From contig JAFGFP010000032.1 in NCBI GenBank assembly GCA_016931015.1, forward strand, positions 1 to 16,565: 16,565 nt of DNA. Reading direction: 5' to 3'. Every line of letters starts with the position of its first letter. The first letter of the stretch is position 1. Under the pieces are notes generated by a model. That model was not told the origin of the DNA. It was given only the letters and a program-made list of their open reading frames with translations, and searched no databases. This DNA comes from Dehalococcoidales bacterium (lineage in GTDB: Bacteria; Chloroflexota; Dehalococcoidia; Dehalococcoidales; UBA5760). This document shows positions 6,564 to 12,861 of the stretch, piece after piece. The position numbers were made by a program, and so were the translations under genes.

Positions 6564-8213
6564 CTACCGGCTCTCGACCGCTTCTGGCTCGTGCTCCGCG
6601 GTAGCGCTTACCGGCACCTCCTCGACACCGACGACGAGACACTCTATCATGCTATCCGACGGGTTAATGTGCGGCGGCTTGAGATGAGCCAGGTCGGCAC
6701 CGGCCGCCTGCTGCTTTGCCATGTAACCGTGAAAGGCGTTCTGGGGAAGCAGGGTCACCTCCAGCGGTCTCAAGCCGATGAACTCTTCCAGGTCAGCGTA
6801 GGGCGGATCCAGCTCTACCAGCTGCTCGTGGACAGCACCGGCTACCTGGTCGGGGGTAAGGTGTCCGTTCTTCTTAAGCTCAAGGTAGAGGTGCAACACC
6901 GGCCGGTCTCTGAGCTCCTTACGCAGCGTCCACTCCCGGTAGGGAATCTTGGTGTTCTCAATCGCCTGCCAGATGACCTTTTCGGTGAGCCGGGTGAAAC
7001 CGGCGACATCAATTATGTCATCCACGCGGCCGTAAAACTCCATCTGCGGGATATCGATGCCGAGCTTCTCGTTACGCAGCGAGGTAATCTTGACCATGTC
7101 GCCCAGGCGATACCTGATAAAGGGCATGCCGTGGAAGCTGGTGATTACCAGCTCGTACTTCTCCCCGGCCCTGACCTCGTCCATAAGCAGGGTCTCCGGC
7201 TCATAGTCAGGGTCAGCCTTCGACCTCAGGCTCTCCTCCTCCGGGATAAACTCGAAGAAGTTAACCTGGGGAATAAAGGTAAGACCCTGGTAGTCCCAGG
7301 TCTGGGTCGCCATAATCAGCCCTTCGGTGCCCGCATAGACGTCGAGGGGATAGCGCCCCCACATATCCTTGACCCTTTCCCGGAAGGCAGCCCCATCCGA
7401 GCCGGTGGAGACCAGCCCTTTGAGGTTCCAGATGTCGCGGGGCAGAATATCGCGGCGCGCCAGCTTACTCTTTATGAGACCTTTTAGCAGCCGGAGGAGA
7501 ACCCTGGGTCTCTTCAAAAGCGGCCTGATGTTAATAGCGTCCTTCCGCTGGCTGAAACGCTCCCCGATGGCTACCAGGATGCTGGACATGGCAAAGAATA
7601 AGTCGAGGCCCTCCGTCACCGCCAGCTCGAAGCCGAGCTGCACCCTCTCCTCGAAGGACATGTTCTCGGCGGCCTTTATCGGGGGTAGGAAGTTGAACAC
7701 TTCGTGAGGGGCGTTATGAATCAGGGCGCCGGTGGTATAGGGGGGTGGGGCGAGGGCGTAGAGAAAGCTATCCCGCCACCTGAAGCCGATTTCCCCCTTC
7801 TCTTTACAGCAGGAGAAGGCCAAGCAGCCGAAGAGCAGAGAGCGTATTTCGTCGTACTGGCGGGCGGTCACCGGAGCCCATTTGAAGGAGTACTCGCCGG
7901 AACGCCCCGAGGTATGCTGCCAGAAAAGCGGCTTCGCCGGCAGGGCACGCTCGTTCTTGGTGAGGAGAAACGGCTCGTAATCGGCATAGGTGGTCAGGGA
8001 CACCTGACTCCGGAACTCGGCCATGCTTCCGGGCTGGGCGCCGCGCATGACGCTCCGGCCCAGCTTACACTTCTTGAGCATTTCCAGTTGCTCAAGAAGC
8101 AGCCTTTCCTGGATTTCCATGAAGTCTTCCAGGCTCAGGTCGATAAAACCACAGCACCTCTGCCACAGCTCTTCGTTATTACCCTGGACAATTAGTTCCG
8201 CCTCTTTACCCAT
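6564..8213 (-). CDS. GH3-family acyl-adenylating (amide synthetase-like) enzyme
   Basis: The 549-residue protein matches bacterial members of the GH3 family, part of the acyl-adenylate (ANL) superfamily. Plant GH3 enzymes activate a carboxylate with ATP and join it to an amino acid. Landmarks in order are the phosphate-binding loop HTSGRSGEYSFKW (100-112), STGSDGAAF (269-277), YAGTEG (293-298), YRLGD (368-372), YGRVDDIIDVAG (394-405) and the closing AHLKPPHI (509-516). Order and spacing are those of a full-length enzyme. No carrier-protein domain is attached, and acyl and acceptor substrates cannot be inferred. The ATG follows GGAGG at about ten bases and lies 20 bases after the membrane methyltransferase gene. 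With the ketoacyl synthase downstream it could activate or release a fatty chain; that is inference. Confidence 0.85.
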   Translation of the reverse strand: MGKEAELIVQGNNEELWQRCCGFIDLSLEDFMEIQERLLLEQLEMLKKCKLGRSVMRGAQPGSMAEFRSQVSLTTYADYEPFLLTKNERALPAKPLFWQHTSGRSGEYSFKWAPVTARQYDEIRSLLFGCLAFSCCKEKGEIGFRWRDSFLYALAPPPYTTGALIHNAPHEVFNFLPPIKAAENMSFEERVQLGFELAVTEGLDLFFAMSSILVAIGERFSQRKDAINIRPLLKRPRVLLRLLKGLIKSKLARRDILPRDIWNLKGLVSTGSDGAAFRERVKDMWGRYPLDVYAGTEGLIMATQTWDYQGLTFIPQVNFFEFIPEEESLRSKADPDYEPETLLMDEVRAGEKYELVITSFHGMPFIRYRLGDMVKITSLRNEKLGIDIPQMEFYGRVDDIIDVAGFTRLTEKVIWQAIENTKIPYREWTLRKELRDRPVLHLYLELKKNGHLTPDQVAGAVHEQLVELDPPYADLEEFIGLRPLEVTLLPQNAFHGYMAKQQAAGADLAHLKPPHINPSDSMIECLVVGVEEVPVSATAEHEPEAVESR

Positions 8214-8233
8214 CGTCGTCTAACCTCCATAAA

Positions 8234-8815
8234 TTATGATTCCTGAGACCTTGCCAACCGTAAGAAGCGCAGGAAAGCATTGAAGCTCTTCCGGTTGGGC
8301 AGTAACATCGGTGTTTCCCGACGGTAGTCGCCATAACTGGGAAACATACGGCCGAAGAGAAATTTGTCCTGAATAATTACCAGCACGATATCAAGGACGA
8401 TAAAAATCGGGGCCGCTGTCAAAAGCAGCCGGGCTTTGGCCACCGGAATCAGCGCCAGCATGAACAGGGTGAACCAGATGACCCCGGGGTGACGCACCAG
8501 GGCGTAGAACCCGCTTTCCACCAGCTTCTCGCCGACACCCTCTTCAATATAGGTTTTACGGAAGGGCAGGCTGATAAACAAGGCGTGTATCAGCAGCGCA
8601 ACCGATAAACCGAACACTCCCCACCCCACCCCGGTCAGCCAGTCCGGCATCACGAGCTTGTCCGGAGACAGGCATATCATTACCAGGGAGTAAATCAGAA
8701 GGCCGATACCGACAAACCAGACAACCGGCTTCAAGCGGGGCACCTTCTTCAGGGCAATGAGGTCGAAGATGTGGACTACGGTAAAACCGATGACTCCAAT
8801 TATTATGTAAAGCAT
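8234..8815 (-). CDS. ICMT/phospholipid-methyltransferase-like membrane protein
   Basis: The 193-residue protein has about five membrane helices (roughly 1-22, 30-50, 60-82, 112-125 and 130-150). It carries the signature of the isoprenylcysteine carboxyl methyltransferase / phospholipid methyltransferase group: LVESGFYALVRHPGVIW (98-114), then a cytosolic tail FLFGRMFPSYGDYRRETP (152-169). In that fold the RHP motif and the tail form the SAM-binding cleft. Methylation of a lipid carboxylate or headgroup is the most likely role; NnrU-like functions are the alternative. It is the first gene of the four-gene operon, with GAGGAAGG a few bases before the ATG. The upstream intergenic region holds a perfect palindrome (8876-8890), but I cannot place a convincing minus-strand promoter. 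Confidence 0.8.
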   Translation of the reverse strand: MLYIIIGVIGFTVVHIFDLIALKKVPRLKPVVWFVGIGLLIYSLVMICLSPDKLVMPDWLTGVGWGVFGLSVALLIHALFISLPFRKTYIEEGVGEKLVESGFYALVRHPGVIWFTLFMLALIPVAKARLLLTAAPIFIVLDIVLVIIQDKFLFGRMFPSYGDYRRETPMLLPNRKSFNAFLRFLRLARSQES

Positions 8816-8875
8816 AGTACCTTCCTCAGTTAATACTATCGGGGATAAGCCCAGGAATGGGAAGGTATTAAGTAC

Positions 8876-8890
8876 TAGAACAATGTTCTA
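8876..8890. promoter_or_regulatory. Perfect 15-bp palindrome, candidate operator
   Basis: TAGAACAATGTTCTA has 7-bp arms around one central base. It lies between the divergent methyltransferase operon and the ClpP-like gene, 61 bases from the former's ATG and 60 bases upstream of the latter's -35 box. Its shape fits a homodimeric repressor. It resembles but does not match the Gram-positive SOS box, which has four bases between GAAC and GTTC; here there are three. Confidence 0.45.
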
Positions 8891-8917
8891 CACCCCGGAG
8901 GCAATTAAAATAGGCGC

Positions 8918-8935
8918 AACTAACCGGAACTAACC
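8918..8935. repeat. Two AACTAACC direct repeats, one helical turn apart
   Basis: AACTAACC occurs at 8918-8925 and again at 8928-8935, a 10-base period that places both copies on the same DNA face. The second copy ends 14 bases before the -35 box of the ClpP-like gene, a typical place for an activator. Confidence 0.4.
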
Positions 8936-8949
8936 AAACATAATACCCC

Positions 8950-8977
8950 TTGACAGGGGCTTATGCGGTGCTATAAT
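8950..8977 (+). promoter_or_regulatory. Near-consensus sigma-70 promoter of the ClpP-like gene
   Basis: TTGACA (8950-8955), a 16-base spacer and TATAAT (8972-8977): both hexamers are perfect. Transcription would begin near 8984, followed by GGGAGG (8995-9000) six bases before the ATG. This is the strongest promoter visible in the window. Confidence 0.85.
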
Positions 8978-9006
8978 CGGGGGGCATTAAAGATGGGAGG
9001 GGTGTT

Positions 9007-9579
9007 ATGGACATACCAGAAAACTCTCCACTTGTGTATGTATCATTCTCTGCGGAGATTAACCAGAACACCACAGAGAGTCTTATAAGTGTGCTGGCTA
9101 ATTGTTCGAATTCCAAGGTACAGCAGGTTTACCTCCTACTTTCAACACCTGGTGGTTCAGTAATGAATGGTTTAAATCTGTACAATGTTCTAAAAGGCAT
9201 GCCTTTTGAGCTTATTATCCACAATGTTGGGAGTGTAAACTCTATTGGTAATACCGTATTTCTATCCGGGGAAAAGCGCTACGCCACTGCGACCGCCACA
9301 TTTATGTTTCACGGGGTCGGATTTAACACTAACCAGAATCAAAGATTCGAAGAGAAAGCTTTGCGAGAGCATCTAGCGAGAATAATGGGTGAGCAAAAAA
9401 TAATAGGACAAATAATCATCAAACATACAAACCTCTCCGAAAAAGAGGTTGCTCAACTTTTTAGGGAAGCCCAAACCAAAGACGCTGACTTCGCAATTAG
9501 CAAGGGAATCATTCACGAAATCAAAGAAGTCAATATTCAGCCTGGATGCCCAGTAATATCTCTTACATTCAAAAGATAA
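9007..9579 (+). CDS. ClpP-fold serine protease, solitary and AT-rich
   Basis: The 190-residue protein has the ClpP/crotonase-type serine protease fold. Family landmarks in order are STPGGSVMNGLNLYNVL (46-62), the nucleophile region GSVNSIGNTVFLSG with Ser79, FMFHG with His102, and a C-terminal DADFAISKGIIHEI with Asp159 or Asp161 as the third catalytic residue. Length is close to ClpP (about 193), but the region between Asp and the final Gly-Ile-Ile is about four residues shorter than in E. coli ClpP. It is clearly not the housekeeping ClpP sequence. There is no signal peptide or membrane segment and no ClpX or ClpA beside it. Base composition and codon choice are far more AT-rich than both flanks, which suggests transfer. 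A near-perfect promoter and a good ribosome site indicate strong expression. Partner and substrate are unknown. Confidence 0.8.
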   Translation: MDIPENSPLVYVSFSAEINQNTTESLISVLANCSNSKVQQVYLLLSTPGGSVMNGLNLYNVLKGMPFELIIHNVGSVNSIGNTVFLSGEKRYATATATFMFHGVGFNTNQNQRFEEKALREHLARIMGEQKIIGQIIIKHTNLSEKEVAQLFREAQTKDADFAISKGIIHEIKEVNIQPGCPVISLTFKR

Positions 9580-9641
9580 TGTTTGGGATAAATATAGTAA
9601 AAAATACCCCCCCTTTTTTCTGTCCCCAGCAACTCTCCCCC

Positions 9642-9670
9642 AAAACAAAAACCCCCTCATCAGAGGGGGT
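9642..9670 (-). terminator. Intrinsic terminator of the two-regulator unit
   Basis: ACCCCCTC (9651-9658), loop ATCA and GAGGGGGT (9663-9670) form a perfect 8-bp GC-rich stem. On the minus strand it is followed by TTTTTGTTTTG (complement of 9640-9650), a good U-tract, 31 bases beyond the stop of the upstream regulator gene. It may also slow + strand transcripts from the ClpP-like gene, where the U-tract is poor. Confidence 0.85.
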
Positions 9671-9700
9671 CGTTAATTTCCCGAAAGAAGACCTAAGCGG

Positions 9701-10063
9701 CTACTTCCACTTTATGGTGACTTTGCCCTTGTCGGAGTCGGCATCGGAGTCAAGCTCTTTCTCCAGCCCCTGAAGCTTACTGGCGATTTCCTCAAACTCG
9801 GACTGAGGCGACTGCTTACCCAGCTCAAGCCCGTAGCTCACGAAAAACTCGAGAAAGCTCCTGAGAAGCTTCTTGATATCCTGCTCCAGAACGTGGAAGC
9901 GCTCCTCGGTGATGTATTTCTTGGTCTCTTTGCTCTCTTCCTTTTCCTTTAGCTGACTGTCAATCAGAAAATCAATGAACTCCGCCTGGCCCATGTCGCC
10001 ACGGTTCTCGTTGATTTTCTTCACAAGCTCCGCCGGTATTATCAGCATCCTTTTATCCGCCAT
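9701..10063 (-). CDS. Small ribbon-helix-helix-like regulator with coiled-coil tail
   Basis: The 120-residue protein starts with a compact segment (residues 5-38: a short strand MLIIPAEL, then two helices through ENRGDMGQAEFIDFLID) that reads like a ribbon-helix-helix DNA-binding domain of the kind common in archaea. The rest (about 39-110) is strongly charged and helical, with heptad-like hydrophobic positions, fitting a coiled-coil oligomerisation region. The end is rich in Asp and Lys. AAGGGG lies about seven bases before the ATG. It is the second gene of a unit with the winged-helix gene, 21 bases downstream of it, and ends just before the terminator. DNA binding and autoregulation are inference; no target is visible. 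Confidence 0.65.
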   Translation of the reverse strand: MADKRMLIIPAELVKKINENRGDMGQAEFIDFLIDSQLKEKEESKETKKYITEERFHVLEQDIKKLLRSFLEFFVSYGLELGKQSPQSEFEEIASKLQGLEKELDSDADSDKGKVTIKWK

Positions 10064-10084
10064 ACAAATACCCCTTCTTTCGGC

Positions 10085-10348
10085 TCAGTCTTCCTCTCTC
10101 AGCTCAAGCAGCTCCAACACAGCGTCAATACTCTTGAGTAACCTGAGACCCTTGCGGGTCACCCGGTAGGTTACCGTGGGGTTACCGACCGTTACCCTAT
10201 CGACCAGCCTCAAGTCAAGCAGGAACTTAAGATATTTCTGCAGCTGGAAGAAGCTCATATTGGCGCTGTACATTATCTCGGTCTTACCGGCTTCGCCCAG
10301 CCGCAATATGTCAGCTATTACCTGAATACTTGACCTTCGGCGTTCCAT
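10085..10348 (-). CDS. Archaeal-style winged-helix regulator (HTH_45 / ArnR1-like)
   Basis: The product is an 87-residue single-domain winged-helix protein. RRSSIQVIADILRLGEAGKTEIMYSANMSFFQLQKYLKFLLDLRLV forms the helical part, followed by the wing VTYRVTRKGLRLLKSIDAVLELL. This pattern is typical of the small transcription factors grouped with ArnR1, frequent in archaea and some Chloroflexota. The frame extends upstream to a GTG at 10411, but that codon lies inside the -10 box of the predicted promoter, so it cannot be in the transcript. The ATG at 10348 is therefore preferred and also begins right at the conserved domain. A small stem (GCTCC-AAA-GGAGC) sits in the 5' leader and includes a GGAG sequence. 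It is likely co-transcribed with the ribbon-helix-helix-like gene. Confidence 0.82.
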   Translation of the reverse strand: MERRRSSIQVIADILRLGEAGKTEIMYSANMSFFQLQKYLKFLLDLRLVDRVTVGNPTVTYRVTRKGLRLLKSIDAVLELLELREED

Positions 10349-10409
10349 AACTGCCTGATTCCCCGCCCTCTGCTCCTTTGGAGCTAGCTCTTTAGTAGTA
10401 GTTTTATAC

Positions 10410-10438
10410 ACTATAATTCGCTAGTTGTCAAATGTCAA
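10410..10438 (-). promoter_or_regulatory. Sigma-70-type promoter of the regulator pair
   Basis: Minus strand: -35 TTGACA (10438-10433), a 17-base spacer and -10 TATAGT (10415-10410). A second TTGACA lies seven bases further downstream (10431-10426) but is badly spaced. This promoter excludes the upstream GTG at 10411 as a start. The rest of 10439-10570 shows no feature. Confidence 0.75.
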
Positions 10439-10572
10439 TACCCTCACCAATCCTAACAAGACCTTACCAGAGAGCAGAGTCCTCGTCAGAAAGCGAACCC
10501 CGGAAGCCAGAGGGCAGGTTTTCGGGCAGAGAAAGGCTTTTAGTATTTAAGAGCACTTGCCGCAAGGTAAAC

Positions 10573-10586
10573 GGCGTGAAAACGCC
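10573..10586 (-). terminator. Weak hairpin just after pilD
   Basis: Minus strand GGCGT-TTTC-ACGCC, a 5-bp stem touching the stop codon, followed by GTTTACCTT. The stem is short and the U-tract poor, so it may be a weak terminator only. Confidence 0.3.
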
Positions 10587-11383
10587 TAGAAAAGCCCCAG
10601 ATACCAGCCGGGGATATTCGGCCAAATCAGGGTGACTATGGCGGCGACAGCCAGAGCCGGCCCGAAGGGAATCGCCTCTTTGCCCCGCTTTTTCTTACGC
10701 AGGAGCAGAATCACGGCCACGATTCCGCCCAGGATGGCCGCCAGGATTAAGCTAAAGAAGATTAAGGGGAAACCGATAACCAGCCCCATCAGGGCGGCCA
10801 GCTTGACATCGCCGAAACCCATGCCACCCCGGGAGAGGACTACCACCAGTAAGGCTATCCCGAAGCCTACGGCGCCGCCAATAGCTGCTTGAGCGATCGG
10901 AGGGAAGGAAACAAGGCTGTTTCCCATCTGAAAAATATCGACGCTCTCCGGCCGAAAGACTCTGATGAGCACGGCGGCAATCATGGCCGGGTAGGTAATC
11001 TTATTGAGGATGAGGCCGTGCTCCCAGTCGATAGCAAAAATGACGATGAAGAGGCAGCAGTAGTAGGCGATGATGCCCAGCTCAGCGCTCAGTTGATAGT
11101 CATAGTGCCAGTACAAGAGCGGAAACAGGGCCCCGATGCCAATCTCCATACCGAGCAGGCGCCTGGGGATGGGCGCCCGGCAGTAGCGGCAGCGCCCGCG
11201 CAGTCTCAGGTAGCTAAAAACAGGAATCAGGTCTTTAGGCGCTAAGCGGTGCTCGCAGGCGGGGCAGTGGGATGGCGGGAAGAGCAGCGACTGGTTACGA
11301 GGCAAGCGGTCGATGCAGACGTTTAAGAAACTGGCGATAGCCATCCCCAGTATGGTAAATACGACAATCAGGAGAACTTCCAT
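10586..11383 (-). CDS. pilD: Type IV prepilin peptidase / N-methyltransferase PilD
   Basis: This 265-residue inner-membrane aspartic protease removes prepilin leaders and methylates the new N-terminus. Residues 1-22 are a membrane helix. The cytosolic N-terminal domain carries the two zinc pairs C40xxC43 and C65xxC68. The membrane protease part has both catalytic aspartates: D119 in FAIDWEHGLILNKITYP and D192 in the GGMGFGDVKLAALMG motif. The frame extends to a TTG at 11476, but the ATG at 11383 places the first helix at the N-terminus as the family requires and keeps the gene out of the divergent promoter region. It should process the prepilin encoded at 13193-13600. No strong promoter is visible on the minus strand in 11384-11493. 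Confidence 0.95.
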   Translation of the reverse strand: MEVLLIVVFTILGMAIASFLNVCIDRLPRNQSLLFPPSHCPACEHRLAPKDLIPVFSYLRLRGRCRYCRAPIPRRLLGMEIGIGALFPLLYWHYDYQLSAELGIIAYYCCLFIVIFAIDWEHGLILNKITYPAMIAAVLIRVFRPESVDIFQMGNSLVSFPPIAQAAIGGAVGFGIALLVVVLSRGGMGFGDVKLAALMGLVIGFPLIFFSLILAAILGGIVAVILLLRKKKRGKEAIPFGPALAVAAIVTLIWPNIPGWYLGLF

Positions 11384-11430
11384 GTAGTCTCTATTGTGGC
11401 GATTTTTACCGGTCCCGTCAAGAGGGCGAT

Positions 11431-11459
11431 TTGATTTTTGACACCTGAGACCGTATACT
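11431..11459 (+). promoter_or_regulatory. Sigma-70-type promoter of the zinc-ribbon tandem-repeat gene
   Basis: TTGATT (11431-11436), a 17-base spacer and TATACT (11454-11459). The ribosome site GGAGGTGG (11483-11490) is close to the ATG at 11494. It shares the 110-base divergent region with pilD. Confidence 0.6.
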
Positions 11460-11493
11460 TTGCTCACAAACTCCAAATCGGCGGAGGTGGCAG

Positions 11494-12861
11494 ATGGTAC
11501 AAGACAACGAAACCCCGGAGTCAGCCGACGCTCTCCCCAGTCTGGTCGGCGGCGAGAAAGCCACCAAACTGGTCGCGGAGATGCTGGCCGGTAATGTCAA
11601 CGATATCAGCCCTACTTTCGACTTCACCAGCGAAATGGGCTTTACCTATCCCCTACTCGAAAAGGTGCTGGATATCAAGGGACAGGAGGCCATACCGCTG
11701 CTGGAGTCCCTGGCCAGCCAGGGCATTCTACAGAAAGAGTTCTTCGACCGCTTCCTGCTTTGCCCCCAGTGCCAGTCGGCCAACCTGAGGCCGACCACCC
11801 ACTGCCCCAAATGCGGCTCCGGCGACATCGCCCGCGGCCGGGTTCTGGAACACCTCGTCTGCGGGTATGTCGGGCTGGAAGACGAGTTCACCACTCAGGG
11901 CATACTGGTGTGTCCCAAATGCAAAGCTGAGCTGAGAAAGCCGGAAAGCGACTACCGCAGCCTGGGACTGATGCGTAAGTGCTACGTCTGTGGCGACGTC
12001 TTCCAGACGCCGGTAATAAAGTGGCGCTGTCTCAAATGCTCCGCGACTACCGGTGAGGACAAAATCGACGAGGTAAACATCTACTCCTACCGCCTGAACG
12101 AAGCCAAGAGAGGCTGGCTGGAGTTCGAGCTTAAACCCAAGGCCCAGCTCGTCGAATTCTTAAGAAAGCGCGGCTATCAGGTTACCGAGAACGCCGTCAA
12201 GACGGGCCGCTCCGGCGCCGAGCACAATATCGACATCCTGGCCATCAAGGACGACGGCATCATCACCCACGATATTGCCATCGGGACTAAGCTGGCCGGC
12301 GATAAGGTCTCCCTGCGCGACGTATTCGAGTTCGACGACAAAGCCTACGACACCGGCGTCCACGAGAAGGTGCTCCTGGTCAGCTCTCCGCTGGAGAAGG
12401 AGGCCGAGGCCTTCGCCGGTCACCAGAAGATTAAGGTGCTCGGACTCGGCGACCTGGAGGCAGCCCTGGCCAAGGCCACCCCACAGCCGGAGGTGGCCGC
12501 CGAGCCGGAGCCGTTCACCTTTAGCTCCAAAGAGTACCTCTTAGAGTACCTGAAGCGGAACGGCTATCAGGTAACCGAGAACGCCACCGCCAGCGGCAAG
12601 TCCGGCGCCGAGCACGATATCGACATCTTAGCCACCAGGGACGACGGCATCGTCGAGCACCGGATTGCCATCGGCATAGAAGTCGGCGATAAACCGATAG
12701 CGCTGGGCAAGGTGTTTGACTTCGACGACAAGGCCTACGACATCGGTATCCACGACAAGGTGTTCATCGCCTCCCCCGGACTCAGCCGGGAGGCCAGGCA
12801 GTTCACGGAACGGCAGCGCATCAAGGTCTTCGAGGTCGAGAAGCTGGACGCCACCGGCTAG
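11494..12861 (+). CDS. TackOD1-like zinc protein with two tandem Mrr/nuclease-like domains
   Basis: The 455-residue soluble protein has three parts. Residues 1-85 are helical and may form a winged helix. Residues 86-185 hold a zinc-rich region with paired cysteines at 90/93, 104/107, 140/143, 163/166 and 179/182 plus HLVCGY (120-124), the pattern of the TackOD1 output domain. Residues about 214-325 and 344-455 are two copies of one domain at an exact 130-residue period, alignable without gaps (GYQVTENA at 228 and 358; SGAEHxIDILA at 240 and 370). They resemble restriction-endonuclease-fold (Mrr-like) domains, including the IDIL strand. The expected E-x-K strand reads IAIGTKL or IAIGIEV, so catalysis looks lost and a binding or sensing role is more likely. 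It sits divergently beside pilD and upstream of the prepilin; a part in pilus regulation is a guess. Confidence 0.75.
   Translation: MVQDNETPESADALPSLVGGEKATKLVAEMLAGNVNDISPTFDFTSEMGFTYPLLEKVLDIKGQEAIPLLESLASQGILQKEFFDRFLLCPQCQSANLRPTTHCPKCGSGDIARGRVLEHLVCGYVGLEDEFTTQGILVCPKCKAELRKPESDYRSLGLMRKCYVCGDVFQTPVIKWRCLKCSATTGEDKIDEVNIYSYRLNEAKRGWLEFELKPKAQLVEFLRKRGYQVTENAVKTGRSGAEHNIDILAIKDDGIITHDIAIGTKLAGDKVSLRDVFEFDDKAYDTGVHEKVLLVSSPLEKEAEAFAGHQKIKVLGLGDLEAALAKATPQPEVAAEPEPFTFSSKEYLLEYLKRNGYQVTENATASGKSGAEHDIDILATRDDGIVEHRIAIGIEVGDKPIALGKVFDFDDKAYDIGIHDKVFIASPGLSREARQFTERQRIKVFEVEKLDATG
12133..12858 (+). repeat. Intragenic tandem duplication, 390-bp period
   Basis: Two in-frame copies, 12133-12468 and 12523-12858, encode the paired nuclease-like domains. 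Identity is high at DNA level in the first half, for example CGGCTATCAGGT and TCCGGCGCCGAGCAC shared in both, with silent changes between. The copies are offset by exactly 390 bases. Confidence 0.85.

Noticed and set aside
6591..7487. 298-codon + strand open frame opposite the GH3-like gene
   Set aside because: It is the shadow of a strong GC-rich gene on the other strand: no family resemblance, no ribosome site, and the minus frame has all the GH3 motifs.
3727..8815. Calling the operon a ladderane-type lipid cluster
   Set aside because: FabF and radical SAM genes recall that proposal, but the desaturases, acyl carrier proteins and dehydratases expected there are absent, and a GH3 enzyme is not part of it.
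8876..8890. Reading the palindrome as a canonical LexA (SOS) box
   Set aside because: The Gram-positive box has GAAC-N4-GTTC; here there are three bases between half-sites, and the neighbouring genes are not SOS genes. Kept only as an unnamed operator candidate.
12133..12858. Tandem repeat as an assembly artefact
   Set aside because: The two copies differ at many silent and replacement sites and keep one frame, so they are a true old-to-moderate duplication rather than a misassembly.
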